From positions 1-64,000 of the forward strand of contig CARJLX010000002.1 of the NCBI GenBank assembly GCA_949001935.1: a stretch of 64,000 nt of DNA, written 5' to 3'. Position 1 is the stretch's first letter; each line of letters opens with the position of its first letter. Positions 1 through 11,700 of the stretch are shown here, piece after piece. Both the position numbers and the translations under genes were made by a program. The stretch comes from an uncultured Eubacteriales bacterium (lineage in GTDB: Bacteria > Bacillota > Clostridia > Christensenellales > UBA1242). The notes under the pieces were generated by a model, which worked only from the letters and a program-made list of their open reading frames with translations, searched no databases and was not told the DNA's origin.

Positions 1-1
1 T

Positions 2-76
2 TGGTAGCCTCCAGGGGAGTCGAACCCCTCATTCCGCCGTGAAAGGGCGATGTCTTAACCGATTGACCAGGAGGCC
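2..76 (-). tRNA. tRNA-Glu (UUC)
   Basis: Read on the minus strand, this folds as a complete tRNA. The 7-bp acceptor stem (GGCCTCC with GGAGGCT, including one G-U pair) is followed by discriminator A and an encoded CCA. The anticodon stem CGCC/GGCG closes the loop CTTTCAC, so the anticodon is TTC (Glu). The T arm carries GGTTCGACTCC. The gene lies at the window edge, and neighbouring tRNAs may lie outside. Confidence 0.95.
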
Positions 77-151
77 ATAATTGTTAGTCATGCGTCTTTT
101 TATGACACATGACTTATTATATAGAAATCCTTTTATATTGTCAAGAGTTTT

Positions 152-1021
152 TTAAAAGTTTTTTTCGTTTTTACCTTTTTTCTTTTTAAATAAATTTTTA
201 ATTATCTTTTTTATGTTAGGTTTTTTTATTATATTTTGTAATTCTCTTCTTGCAATTGTTGCAACATAAATATTATGGGTATATGGTTTTAATTTTTCGG
301 TTATTGCATTCATGGTTGAGCAAGTAGTTAGTACATCATCTACGATGAGTACATTTTTATTTTTAAATAAATCTAAGTTTTGAAAACTTAAGCTTTCGCG
401 AATATTTCTTCTTCGCTCGGCAAAGTTCAAAGTTTTTTGTTGTTTTGTATATTTATCTTTCAAAACACAGGTCGTATTTACCTCTACATTGAATTCCCTC
501 CCTATCTCATTTGCGAGAAGTTCAGCTTGATTGTAACCACGGCGTCTGACAGTTTTAGGGTGTGATGGTACTGGAATTATTATGTCTATAAAAATATTTG
601 CTTCCTTTATTGCATTACAAATATATTTGGTGAAAGTTTTGGTCAGAAATCTGCCATTATCGTCTTTAAAACGCAAGATTGCACCTTTAGTTGTTTTATT
701 ATATAAAAATGGGCAAAAGGCTTTATCAAATTTAGGTGAAATATAATGTTTATTTGTTTTATCACAATATTCACAGATTTCGCCCATATGATGAATAGGA
801 ACATCACAAATTCGACAACGATGTCCATTATTTAAAACGCCTTTCATTTCACATTCAATGCAATAAGGCTTGTCTTCAAAGTCAGGAATATCATTTCCGC
901 AAAATATACATTTCATATCTTGCGGAAAAAGAAGATCAAGACTAAACGATCCAGTTTTGCCCAAGCATTTCTTTACACCTTGCCAAAATTTATTTGGCTT
1001 ATTCTTTTGTTCTTCTTTCAT
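152..1021 (-). CDS. comF: ComF family phosphoribosyltransferase-like protein
   Basis: ComFC-type protein of the type I phosphoribosyltransferase fold, linked in other Gram-positives to DNA uptake. Two Cys-pair clusters lie near the N-terminus (CIFC/CIEC at about residues 38-57 and CRIC/CEYC at about 69-87), as in ComF zinc-binding regions. The motif RRRGYNQAELLA at about 160 and the PRPP-loop-like VLIVDDVLTTCSTM at about 224 are the family signatures. At 289 residues it is longer than the usual ~230 because of a Lys-rich C-terminal tail. There is no clear Shine-Dalgarno before the ATG. A TAATAT -10-like box lies about 14 bases upstream, so the leader may be very short. No other competence genes are in the window. 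Confidence 0.88.
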   Translation of the reverse strand: MKEEQKNKPNKFWQGVKKCLGKTGSFSLDLLFPQDMKCIFCGNDIPDFEDKPYCIECEMKGVLNNGHRCRICDVPIHHMGEICEYCDKTNKHYISPKFDKAFCPFLYNKTTKGAILRFKDDNGRFLTKTFTKYICNAIKEANIFIDIIIPVPSHPKTVRRRGYNQAELLANEIGREFNVEVNTTCVLKDKYTKQQKTLNFAERRRNIRESLSFQNLDLFKNKNVLIVDDVLTTCSTMNAITEKLKPYTHNIYVATIARRELQNIIKKPNIKKIIKNLFKKKKGKNEKNF

Positions 1022-1121
1022 GGTTGTAAATTGTTATATTAGATTTATAATTTCAGCTGTTAATTTTTATAGCCTTTGCTTGCAACCAGTAAAAAAATAA
1101 TCAGCTGTGATATGATAATTA

Positions 1122-2507
1122 TCATTGTTTTATAACTTCATAACCATCTTTGTTATCTTTGATGGTGTAGCCTTTTTGTGTTAAAAGGTTACGAAGTTCA
1201 TCGGCTTTTGCCCAATCTTTGTTGACCTTTGCTTGCCAACGCTTTTCTGCGAGTTGTTTTATGTCCTCAGGTATTAGAATTTCTCTTTCTTTTAATAAAT
1301 CAAGAGCTAAAACTTCGTCAAATTTCTCAATTAATTTGCGTTTTGTAAAATCGTTTGCATCGCTTTTGAGAATATCGTAAACAATGGTAATAGCAGATGA
1401 GGTGTTTATATTATCCTCAAGAACTATTTTAAATTTTTGAATAAACTCATCAAATATATCTTGCTGTAGTTTTCCATTTTGTGAAAGTGATAACACTTTG
1501 TCTTTTAATTTGTCAAATTCGGCTTTTGCTCCATCTAGTCTATCAAAAGAAAAGACAAGCGGATTTTGGTAATGTGATTTTAATGTGAAAAACCTATAAA
1601 TTAAAGGATTATAACCTTTTTGTTCTAAAAGTGAAACCGTTAAAAATTCACCTTTGCTTTTACTCATTTTTCCACTTTCGGTGTTTAAATGCTCTACATG
1701 GAACCAATAGTTACACCATTTATGGCCTAAATAACTTTCGCTTTGAGCAATCTCATTTGTGTGGTGAGGGAATTTATTGTCTACGCCGCCACAATGAATG
1801 TCTAAAACTTCACCAAGATATTTGTGAGAAATACCACTGCATTCAATATGCCAGCCAGGGTAGCCGAGCCCCCAAGGACTATTCCATTTAAGTTCTTGTT
1901 CAGCAAACTTGGATTTTGTAAACCAAAGTGCAAAGTCAGCTTGATTGCGTTTACCTTGATCTTCCTCAACACCTTCTCTAACGCCAACAAGCATGTCATC
2001 CGATTTATGGTTAGTTAGGCAGTAGTAATTATCTAATTTACTAACATCAAAGTAAACATTTCCATTAGAAATATATGCATAACCTTTATCTAGAAGAGTA
2101 GTGATTATATTTATATATTCATCAATACAACTTGTCGCAGGCACAACTATCTCAGGCCATTTGATATTAAGTTTTTGGCAATCATTTTTAAAGCATTCGG
2201 TGTAAAATTTGGCAATTTCTAAAACTGTTTTATGTTCTCGTTCTGCACCCAAAAGCATTTTATCTTCACCATTATCACTATCGCCAGTTAGGTGACCAAC
2301 ATCGGTGATATTCATTGCTCTAGTTACATGATAACCTAGAAAGTTTAAAGTACGCTCCAAAATATCTTCCATAATGTAACTGCGAAGATTGCCTATGTGA
2401 GCAAAATGATAAACGGTAGGTCCGCAGGTATACATTTTAACCTTACCTTCTTCAATTGGTTTAAATTCTTCTTTTTGACGGGTCAGTGAATTATATAATT
2501 TTAGCAT
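1122..2507 (-). CDS. cysS: cysteine--tRNA ligase
   Basis: Charges tRNA-Cys with cysteine in the cytoplasm. The 461-residue length fits bacterial CysRS. Visible motifs are TCGPTVYHFAHIGN (first zinc-ligand Cys plus HIGH-like signature) near residue 28, GWHIECSG and FPHHTNE (remaining zinc ligands) near 205-240, and KMSKSKGEF near 268. The C-terminal anticodon-binding DALR-like helical domain is present. There is no T-box leader: the upstream gap to the marR stop is under 80 bases. It is transcribed away from comF's 3' side and may share a transcript with marR upstream. Confidence 0.97.
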   Translation of the reverse strand: MLKLYNSLTRQKEEFKPIEEGKVKMYTCGPTVYHFAHIGNLRSYIMEDILERTLNFLGYHVTRAMNITDVGHLTGDSDNGEDKMLLGAEREHKTVLEIAKFYTECFKNDCQKLNIKWPEIVVPATSCIDEYINIITTLLDKGYAYISNGNVYFDVSKLDNYYCLTNHKSDDMLVGVREGVEEDQGKRNQADFALWFTKSKFAEQELKWNSPWGLGYPGWHIECSGISHKYLGEVLDIHCGGVDNKFPHHTNEIAQSESYLGHKWCNYWFHVEHLNTESGKMSKSKGEFLTVSLLEQKGYNPLIYRFFTLKSHYQNPLVFSFDRLDGAKAEFDKLKDKVLSLSQNGKLQQDIFDEFIQKFKIVLEDNINTSSAITIVYDILKSDANDFTKRKLIEKFDEVLALDLLKEREILIPEDIKQLAEKRWQAKVNKDWAKADELRNLLTQKGYTIKDNKDGYEVIKQ

Positions 2508-2585
2508 TTTCCTTATTCCTTTTATAAAATATTGGTCTTTTCTTTAATTTTTATGATTTTTTAATAAAAAAAGCCACAATTATGG

Positions 2586-2969
2586 CTATACAATTTTATT
2601 AAGAAAATCACAAAGCACTTTGAGTGCATGCTCAACTTCAAGAGAAGTTGCTCCTATTTTTTCTTCTATTTGCTTTTTGTAAGCCTCAAGTTCATCTCTG
2701 CCTTTTTGAGTTAAACAAATAGTGCGACATCGTCTGTCGATTTCTGTTGATTTAATTTCAATTATCCCTTCTTTTGCAAGTTCTGTAGTCATAAGAGCGA
2801 AATTAGATTTTTTTATTCCAAGTTTTTCGATAATCATACTTACAGAAAGATTTTGATAAACTTCTGCCATATACAAAACTTTCAGTCTTAATAAACCTGA
2901 ATTTGATTTGCTTTTCAATAAGTTTTCACTTAGAGCAGTTAGTTCTAAGAATTTTCCTGCATTGTCCAT
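2586..2969 (-). CDS. MarR family transcriptional regulator
   Basis: Winged-helix DNA-binding protein of 127 residues. The wing region carries the MarR-type segment TEIDRRCRTICLTQKGRDELE, preceded by a helix-turn-helix with SNFALMTTELAKEGII. An upstream TTG at 3008 opens the frame 13 codons earlier, but that TTG is the -35 hexamer (TTGCAA) of the gene's own promoter, so the ATG at 2969 is the better start. The promoter TTGCAA-17-TATACT puts transcription start only about 4 bases before this ATG. It is divergent from recD2; the ligand is unknown. Confidence 0.85.
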   Translation of the reverse strand: MDNAGKFLELTALSENLLKSKSNSGLLRLKVLYMAEVYQNLSVSMIIEKLGIKKSNFALMTTELAKEGIIEIKSTEIDRRCRTICLTQKGRDELEAYKKQIEEKIGATSLEVEHALKVLCDFLNKIV

Positions 2970-2979
2970 AACTATATTA

Positions 2980-3048
2980 AGTATATATAAATTTTTTTTC
3001 TTTTGCAAGCGTTTTTGCTTGATTTTTACTAATTAAAGGTATTAAAAT
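2980..3048. promoter_or_regulatory. overlapping divergent promoters of marR and recD2 with candidate operator
   Basis: On the minus strand, TTGCAA (3003-3008), a 17-bp spacer and TATACT (2980-2985) drive marR. On the plus strand, TTGATT (3019-3024), 18 bp and TAAAAT (3043-3048) drive recD2. Between the two -35 boxes lies CAAGC-N6-GCTTG (about 3005-3020), a palindrome placed to block both promoters and a plausible MarR operator. Both transcripts should start within a few bases of the initiation codons. Confidence 0.6.
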
Positions 3049-3054
3049 AAAACT

Positions 3055-5283
3055 ATGATTGTTTCTGGTTCAATTGAAGAAATTATATTTAGAAATGAAC
3101 AAAATGGATACACCGTTATGATTGTCGATTTTAAGGGTACTCCAGTGACCGCAGTTGGCAAAATGGTGTCTACAAATGTCGGCGAGAACATTTCGATGGA
3201 AGGCGAGTTTGTAAATAACAATAAATATGGTTATCAATTTTCATTTAATAATTACGAAGTGATTTTGCCAACTTCTCTTTCTGGGATTGAGAAGTATTTG
3301 TCGTCTGGGCTTATAAAAGGAGTTGGACCTGTCACCGCTAAAAGTATAGTTAAGCATTTTGGCAAAGACACTTTTGATATAATTGAAATGAGTCCTGCAA
3401 GTTTAGCGGAGATAAAAAACATCAGCATGAAAAAAGCCCTTGAAATAGGGGAGAAATTTAAAGAACTTAAAAAAATGCAAAATTCTGTTATGTTTTTGCA
3501 AAAATATAATATTTCTACCAATATGGCTCTTAAAATTTATGAAATATATAGTGATAGAACTGTTGATGTTGTTAAAAACAATCCCTATCGTTTGGTTGAA
3601 GATGTTGAGGGAATTGGGTTTTTAACAGCCGATAAAATTGCTAAAAGTATTGGCATTCCAGCGGATAGCGAATTTAGAGTTAGAGCAGGACTTTTGCATA
3701 GTTTGAATTCGTCTGTTGAGCGTAGCGGAAATACATTTTTACCTAAAACAATGCTTCTTTCTCTTGCTGAGAAATTGCTTGAACTTGATGAGGTTGAATA
3801 TGCTGAACTTTATACTCAAGCTTTAGAGAGTTTAACCTTAGATAAAACATGCATGATATTTTGGCATGAAAATTATGAAGTAGTTATGCTTACTAAATAT
3901 TATTTTTATGAAAGCATTGTTGCAAAAAAATTATGTCTACTTAATTGCAATACTGTGGAAGAAAAATATGTTTTAGATGATGAAATAGCCCATTTTGAAC
4001 AAAAAGAAAAGATAAATTTTCATGAAGAACAAAAAAATGCAATTATAAATTCTATAAATAGCGGAGTTTCTGTTATAACTGGTGGACCGGGTACTGGTAA
4101 AACAACAATAATAAAGTGCATTATAGAAATATTAAGCCAACACAAAAAAGAATTCATGCTTTTAGCACCTACTGGCAGGGCTTCAAAGCGTATGAGTGAT
4201 TCAACTGGTCATGAGGCAAAAACTATTCATAGAGCTTTAGAGGTTGGAGAAGGCGGAGTTGGACAGTTTGTTCATAATGAGAAAAACCCTTTCAAAACAG
4301 ATTGCGTTATTGTTGATGAAGTTTCAATGGTGGATGTTGCACTTATGGCAAGTTTATGTAAGGCTCTTCCAAGAGATTGCAAACTTATCTTAGTTGGCGA
4401 TAAAGACCAATTACCTAGTGTAGGTGCTGGCAATGTTTTGGATGATATTATAAAGTGCGAGAAGATAACCGTTTCAATGTTAACAAAAATATTTAGACAG
4501 GCAGACAATAGCCTTATTATTTCGAATGCTCACCTTATTAATGATGGCAAAATGCCTATTATAGACAATTCGTCGAAAGACTTTTTCTTTGAGGAACGAG
4601 GCGAACTTGAAACTATAAAAAACTCTATTATTAATATGGTCTGCCAAAGACTTCCTAAGTTTACAGGTTTAGAGCCAACACAAATTCAAGTATTAGCACC
4701 ATTAAAGGCTGGAGTTTGTGGTATTGATAATTTAAATCGAACATTACAAGACAAAATAAATCCTTCAAGCATAACCAAGCAAGAACTTCAAGTTGGTGAA
4801 ACAATTTTTAGAGTTGGTGATAAAGTTATGCAGACATCAAACAACTATAATCTTATCTGGACACGCCTGAATGGTTTTATAGAAGAGGAGGGCGAGGGTG
4901 TTTTTAACGGCGATATAGGTTTTATTGAGTCTATAGATTTTCAAACGGGTGAAACCTTGGTTGTGTTTGAAGATGGACGCCATTGTGTTTACCCAAGAAC
5001 GGATTTAAATCAACTTTCTCTTGCTTATGCAATAACTATTCATAAAAGTCAGGGTAGTGAATTTGATGTTGTGATTATACCAATAATTTCAGGTCCACCA
5101 ATGATACTTACCCGCAACCTTATATATACTGCCGTCACGCGTGCTAAAAAGATGGTTGTGCTTGTAGGCTTACAGGAAAATCTTAAACGGATGGTTAAAA
5201 ATAAATACACAGCACAGCGTTTTACACTATTAAAAAACTTAATTAATCAAACTTTTGATGAGATAAACGAACTTTTTAAATGA
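3055..5283 (+). CDS. recD2: RecD2-type ATP-dependent 5'-3' DNA helicase
   Basis: SF1B helicase acting in DNA repair and fork maintenance without RecBC. The 742-residue length matches RecD2. The N-terminal OB-like and helix-hairpin-helix region (for example GLIKGVGPVTAK, about residue 80) precedes the motor. Walker A is GGPGTGKTT at about residue 343, Walker B is VIVDEVSMVD, the motif GDKDQLPSVGAGN follows, and the UvrD-like C-terminal motif is YAITIHKSQGSEF. The ATG has no usable Shine-Dalgarno: an AAAGG lies about 15 bases away, and the promoter -10 ends 7 bases before the ATG, so the mRNA is probably leaderless. Control by the divergent MarR protein is inferred from the shared promoter region. 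Confidence 0.95.
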   Translation: MIVSGSIEEIIFRNEQNGYTVMIVDFKGTPVTAVGKMVSTNVGENISMEGEFVNNNKYGYQFSFNNYEVILPTSLSGIEKYLSSGLIKGVGPVTAKSIVKHFGKDTFDIIEMSPASLAEIKNISMKKALEIGEKFKELKKMQNSVMFLQKYNISTNMALKIYEIYSDRTVDVVKNNPYRLVEDVEGIGFLTADKIAKSIGIPADSEFRVRAGLLHSLNSSVERSGNTFLPKTMLLSLAEKLLELDEVEYAELYTQALESLTLDKTCMIFWHENYEVVMLTKYYFYESIVAKKLCLLNCNTVEEKYVLDDEIAHFEQKEKINFHEEQKNAIINSINSGVSVITGGPGTGKTTIIKCIIEILSQHKKEFMLLAPTGRASKRMSDSTGHEAKTIHRALEVGEGGVGQFVHNEKNPFKTDCVIVDEVSMVDVALMASLCKALPRDCKLILVGDKDQLPSVGAGNVLDDIIKCEKITVSMLTKIFRQADNSLIISNAHLINDGKMPIIDNSSKDFFFEERGELETIKNSIINMVCQRLPKFTGLEPTQIQVLAPLKAGVCGIDNLNRTLQDKINPSSITKQELQVGETIFRVGDKVMQTSNNYNLIWTRLNGFIEEEGEGVFNGDIGFIESIDFQTGETLVVFEDGRHCVYPRTDLNQLSLAYAITIHKSQGSEFDVVIIPIISGPPMILTRNLIYTAVTRAKKMVVLVGLQENLKRMVKNKYTAQRFTLLKNLINQTFDEINELFK

Positions 5284-5302
5284 AAATCGTTTATCTTTTT
5301 TT
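5262..5302 (+). terminator. intrinsic terminator of recD2 overlapping its stop codon
   Basis: GATAAACGA (5262-5270) pairs with TCGTTTATC (5287-5295), followed by seven T. The left arm encodes the last residues of RecD2. Confidence 0.8.
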
Positions 5303-5432
5303 ATAAATGTGATTTTATATTTCAAGCGATAGTTAGAGAGTTTTTTTGCTATCAATTTTTGGCGTCATATGACATTATTCGCATTTTTGCAAGATTTTAA
5401 AAATTTTTCTAACTATTGTGAGAAAATGTGGT

Positions 5433-5645
5433 ATGAATGATATGATTGGAAAAAGATTGAAAGAACTAAGAAATGAAGCAGGTTTAACTCAAACAAAAGT
5501 TGCAAAAGCGATTGGCGTGAGTGAACCAACAATAAGTTTATGGGAGAGGGGTGAAAGAACGCCCAATATTGAAATGTTAAGTAAACTTTGCGATTTCTAT
5601 GATGTAAGTGCTGATTATTTATTAGGCAGAGTAGATTTCTATTAA
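5433..5645 (+). CDS. small XRE family HTH regulator
   Basis: Single-domain Cro/CI-type DNA-binding protein of about 70 residues. RLKELRNEAGLTQTKVAKA with SEPTISLWERGERTPNIEML is the classic helix-turn-helix; the ending YDVSADYLLGR is typical of stand-alone Firmicute XRE proteins. The frame opens at GTG 5418, but a TTGCAA-17-TAACTA promoter (5387-5415) would start transcription after that GTG. ATG 5433 or ATG 5442 is therefore more likely, and neither has a strong ribosome site. There is no adjacent toxin, phage or mobile gene, so the target is unknown. Confidence 0.85.
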   Translation: MNDMIGKRLKELRNEAGLTQTKVAKAIGVSEPTISLWERGERTPNIEMLSKLCDFYDVSADYLLGRVDFY

Positions 5646-5721
5646 AATTTTTGCACTTATATAAATACAATATTAATTGCAATAAGCTTGCAAGAGTTTT
5701 TTGTTGCTATTTTTCAAAACA

Positions 5722-5753
5722 AAAAAAGATAAGAGATAACTCTTATCTTTTTT
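5722..5753. terminator. bidirectional intrinsic terminator
   Basis: AAAAAAGATAAGAG-ataa-CTCTTATCTTTTTT is a near-perfect palindrome between two convergent genes and can serve both. Confidence 0.88.
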
Positions 5754-5762
5754 GTTAAAAGT

Positions 5763-8700
5763 TTATTTTACTTTTAAGCGTTTTCTTAATTTGATAGTTA
5801 TGAATATCACAATTCCAACTATAATTACACCAATAACAATTGCTATGATTGCCCATACATTGAGAGGTTCAGTTCTTGTCACTTTATATGAGAAGAGTAA
5901 GTTGCCACTCATTGTATAAACTTGAACATAGTTTGTTCCTATAACAGTAATATCAGCTGTTATTGTTTCTTGGCCTTGTGCGATAGTATCAGCATTAACA
6001 ACAATTGGAGATTGTCCTGGAATTCTAACTATGCAGTCACCAACAGTTTCATACATATTTTTAAGGTTATATGTCACTTTGATTGGATTTGTGGTTGAGC
6101 CACCTTCTTCTAAGTCAACAATAATAGGAGGAGAGGCTAGGTTAATCCTGAAAGCAAAGGTGAAAGATGTTGGGCTTGTAGCTATATTTTTAAATGTTTG
6201 TTCACCAGTTTCGATTGTGATAACATATCTTCCACTTCCTGTTTTTTCGTCAAAGTAAGAAATTTGAAGATTTGTGAAGTAATAGTTGATATTATCAAAA
6301 GTCACTTTTGCGTCATCAATCGTAGAGATAAATTTTTGTGTTACATCATAACCATCCTTAAAAATAGATTTAACGTAATAGTTTGCGTAAGTACTAAACT
6401 CAAATGTATATCTACTTTCGTTTGCATTGATAATTGAGAAAACAAAGGTTTCTCTTCTAACTTCTTCTTGATTTACACTTACAGCTTCAAAGCTAATAGA
6501 ATAATAACCATTTTCACTGAAGATATAATTGTTTACACCTTGAGTTGTGAAGTTTGTGTATTCTTGTCCGTCTTTCATAACCTTTATAATAGGGTATCCA
6601 GAAGCAAAGTAATCAGCAGGGTTGGTAAGTGATAATTTTACGCTTCCGTTGTATATTGCTCTATTGATTGGCTCTGAAACAATTTCTTCATTTGAAATTG
6701 GATCTGTGTAAGTCATTGTGAAAGGTACGCTATTAAGGAATGTGATATTAATAAATTCATATCTTCCAAATAATTGTGTGTTTGGATTTTCGCAACTATC
6801 TTGGAAAGTTAATCTATAAGTTCCTGCACGGGTGAGGTAAATATAGTTTGTATTACCATCTTTATATATAGTTGTATTAATCTCTTCTAATCTGCCATTA
6901 AAGTTCTTTTCAACAATCACATTAATGTCATTTTCTTTGATACCATAATAACTATTCCAAGTTATTTTAAGTTTATCAAAGCCAGTTTCTTCTGCAAGTG
7001 CAACGATAGGACTTGGGTTTGCAGGGTCGTTGGATTGAAGAAGATCAACATTTGAACCTGTTGCATTTTCGTAAGAAAGGCGAGTTAATATTTGAGAACT
7101 TTCTCCAATATAAACAACTGCAAATTTAGCATTTTTACTTATTTTACTATTGTATGTGTATATTTCAACTCGAACTCCTGCTCTTGCGGAATTTGTGTCA
7201 TCAACTAATGTGCTTGTGATAATTGTGTTAAGTTCTTTGTTAGGTTCAATAACAACTCTTGCATCTTTATCTTCATAATTTACACTTAAAACATAAACTG
7301 TACTAAATTCTTCACCATTAGGAGCAGTGTATTTAAAGTTTGCTCTTGGCTCAACTGGAAGTCCGTCAACATGGAAGTAATACGAGATTGAAGAAGAATT
7401 TAAGATATTTACCATAAATAATCTACATTCTGTTGTGAATATACTTTCATTATCATATGTTGCAAGAACGAAATAACTACCTGTTCCTGAAACTATATAA
7501 CCACCAGTATATTCGTTTATGTTGGTCCAGTTTTCTCTGTCGGTTGATACATAAACACTATATGGATATTGAACTAAATCATTCGAATTTGTCATGTTCT
7601 GTCCATCATTAAACCCAATTGTCACATTGCTTGAGAAAGTTGTGATAGATGTTGCAGGTGAGGTGAATTGTTGATTTTTAAACTTGAATGAAAGTGAAGG
7701 TATACTTTCAACTGTGCCATTTCCATTAGATGTTTGAATAGTTTGGTTATTTTTATCTAAGAACCAGATATTATTTTGGTTGTCGTCTCCGCCTTTTTTA
7801 TCGCTAAGAACAGGCAGACGATTGTAAATGCGAAGGTTTACTATTTTGATAGGTTTATTAAACTGACTACCTTCAATATAATTTTCGCTTTCATACACTT
7901 CTATAACATAAACTTTATCATAGTTCAATTGACCTTGGTTTGTGATAGTGATTGTTCTAATGTTGTTAGTATTAGGCTTAAGGGTAGAATTTGTATTTTC
8001 TTGTCCTTGACCACCAATAATTCTCACTACTTTTGCAGTATAAAGAAGGCTATTATATTGATATGTTAAGTTTCCTGAAGAGAGGTAGGTGGTTGAAGAA
8101 TCGCCCTCAATATTTGTGTAAATAGTATTAGTGCCAACAACTTCTTCACAAGTTTCTTCGTTGATAAGTTGTACAATTGTGGTTGTATTTCCAAAGTTGT
8201 CTTCTATTTCATATTTAAACTTTGTACTTGAATTATTTTGAACAGTTATTGTTATTTCAAGATAATTTCCATTATAGTTAAATGCAAGGAAGTCTCGGTT
8301 AAATGCTAACCAGTCTTGAGGATTTCCAGACTCAACTATTGCACCATCCAATGTTTCACTGTTCCATCCGCCGTTTGTTTCATAACGAGAAATTGTTATC
8401 TTTCTTGGAGTTACATAAGCATAGGTTGTGCTTTGCATTTGCTCATAAGTTGGAACTGTAATTTGTAATGTTGCAGTTTGTGTTGTTGATCGTTTTGCGG
8501 TTTCAAGCATTGCATCCATAACGGATATATATATTATGTTGCGAGTGCCTGTTGTTCTGTTACTGAAAGTCATATTATGCTTTCGTTGTCCAGAGCTAAC
8601 ATCTTCAAATATTTCACTAATATTAATAGGTGTGAAAGTCATATTTGTTCCATTTCCACCAATCTCATAAACTTGGTTGTTGGCAGTGAGCCAAGGTGAA

Positions 8701-11700
8701 CGCATAAAGAATCGGGTAGTGCCATAAATTGAAGTGGTGAAGAATCCCCAGGCATCTTTATTATAGTTAAGAGATGTTAATTGGAAACCTGAATTAGAAT
8801 ATATATTAAATCCATCTTGAATTTGAGAATTTTCGATAGTTTTAATCCTTTCGTTCTCTTCTTTTTGTTGAAGTGTTTTATTTGTATAAGAAAGTGCAAT
8901 TTCTTTATCTAAGTTGTTATTGTAATAAACAATATAAACCACCATATTCCCAGCAGTATCAAGTTCAACAACTTCATAATATGTGTCGTTTGTCAAGTTA
9001 AGATTAATATTGTTTTCTTTGGCTTCTTTAAGATTAGTATAATTCCCGTCAAATCTAGAAAAACTTTCTTTAGTCACTTGAGTATAGCCTGAGAATATTT
9101 CTCCTGAAGTAGATGTGTCTATACTTTTAAAGTAAACATTTTGTGTTTTTTCAGGTGAAAAGACATTGTTGCGAATTGCGTCATAAACATTGTCAAAGAA
9201 ATCGCCAGCAACTGTATACGCATAATATCTAAAGTTCCCGCTTCCATTTGAATATGAATAACTAACCTTTTCAAGTTCATCATTCAAATCATCTAACTTC
9301 CATATAGAAACGTCAATCAAAGTTCCTTCACTAGTATAAAGAGAACGCATATTTCTTTCTTGGAAAAGTCTGCTGAAAGAATTGGTTGTAGAATTGGTTG
9401 TAGCATTTGAAAGTGTTTCAAGTATTTCAAGTGGAGCAGAGTAATCAATATGAACATATTTTATTATTCTACTATTATCAAGACCTTCATATTGCATGCT
9501 GATTGCAATTTTGTTTCCATTATTCCAGATAGCAGTAAGGTCATAATCAAACCAATAAGTGTTTGAACCCTCTTGATGTTGAATTCTGTTAAGTTCAATA
9601 GTTTCTTGTCTTAATGGAGTATTTCCATTATATGGAGTCACATAAATTGAGTTTTGTGCTATTTTTGCCATGAATTCGCTATCATCATCTGTCCAACGAA
9701 CTCTAAGATTTTTTTCATTTGTGTAATATCTTATTTCACTTTGAAGTGTTGTACTGTCGAGTTCATTACCATTAGTTGTTAAGACTTGGAAATCTGGGGT
9801 AGGAGAGGCGATAACGAATGCAAATTTATATAAACTGCCAAAGTATGCATCACCTTCCATGCTTGTTTGATTACTTGCTTGATACATTGTCACAACATAT
9901 CTACCAGGATTTTTAAATTCTTTTATTTCTTCAGCGTTTGCAGGCATATCACCTTCCTCGCTATTAGCTATAAAGAATTTGAGATAATTATCTTGGGTTT
10001 CTTTGTTTGTTCTATACCATGCCGAAGGATTACGGTCATAACCTGAAGGCTCGTTTGCATTAGGTTGATAATAAGCAATCTTTGCATAAAGCTCATACTC
10101 ACTTATGCTAGGACCAAGAGGGTTTTGCATCCATGAAGTTATATAATCCTCTGCATCACTTTTTCTATCAAATGATTCAAGAAGAAGACTGTTTTCGGTG
10201 TCAATTACGTAGATATCGTTGTTAGCTTCGTCTTTTCTTGTTTTGTAAACAAGATTTGTGTAAACATCAAAATATTCTCTTTCATCTACTTTTCTAATAA
10301 CCATATCAATGTCGCCATAATATGAGTTTGCGTTATTGATATTCACGCTATAAGAGTTGTTATTAAAATTATATTGATTGTTTATAGTGTATTTATATTT
10401 TGGTATTTTGACCGATAGAGGGACTTTGTTTGAAGTAAGTGCAACACTTGGTGTTGAACCTTCTGTCATGCTTGAAGTTGTATATAGTGAACCTTCGTTT
10501 AATCCTGTGTTTGCATTATAACCTGGGAAGGAAATTGAGATGTCAGATCTGCTAGAGTTCCCTTCTTCTGCATACATTCCAATAGTAATATCACCGCCAA
10601 CAAGACTTTCAAGAGAGTTTGTGTATTCATAGCCATCATTGCCAATTAATTTATCGTTTGATATTTCTTCCAATGATGAAATTATATTTTTATCATCTAT
10701 AATCAAAACGAGATTTCTTTCATAATAGTCATATTGATTGTTGGAAGAGGTGTCGCTTGCATAAATTCTTGTTATCACATATTTCCCAGGGGCAGGAGTG
10801 CCATCTGTTGTTCCAAAAGAAATTGGGAATTTTTCTCTTTGACCTTTGTTTAAAGTTCCTTGATTTTGTTGAGTCAATTGGAATATGTTGATATTTCTTG
10901 ATGGCATTTCTTTAAAGCCATAGTAGTAAACTTGTGCTTTATAGGTATTATTTGAATGTCCAGTCATTGTGACAACTTGACTTTTTCGTTCATACTCATA
11001 ATAAGTAAGTGATAAAGTTTGGAGCATGCTTCCGTCTTCCGCATAAGGAATATAAGAGAGTGAGAGAGGGAAGTTTGTTTTTATAGGGCTATAATAAGTG
11101 TATTTGTAAGATAAGTTGGAAGTTGTCAGGTCGCCATTAAGATTGTTTTTTACAAGAATATCATTATTTTCATCCTTACTATTATAGAATTTGCCAGTCA
11201 TATCATAGCCAGAAGGAGAAAGTGGATTAGAATCATTATTATTGAGTATAAATTCAAGTTTTGAACTGTCGGCTGAAACATTGATTGTTAAGAAACCACT
11301 TGGTGAATTCTTGTAGGTTATTGCAGAATGAGGTCCTTTTGTATTAGCCTCATCTCTAAGCAAGAATTTGTAAGAACCTTCAAAAGGCTCACCATTTTCT
11401 TTAAAGAAATTGATTTTATATGCATTTGCAATATATTCACCATTTTCTTCATCTGTGTAGCCATAATATTCGTGATAGTCACCTTGTATTTCCTTTATAT
11501 AGGCAAGGTCATTGATGTCTATTGTTAAATATCTTCCGTTAAAACTTGGAATTAAATCACTTGGAGTTGATTGAGTAATATTTATATTATTTACTTTCGA
11601 TGTATAATGATTTAAAAATTTATTTACTACTTCCTTTATAGGAGTGTTATTTTGGGTTAATTCATCAATTCCGTCATTGCTGTAATGTCCGTATAGGTGA

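Noticed and set aside
2508..2585. T-box leader before cysS
   Set aside because: Less than 80 bases are available, without a specifier loop or T-box sequence. The same holds before leuS, where the leader is about 22 bases.
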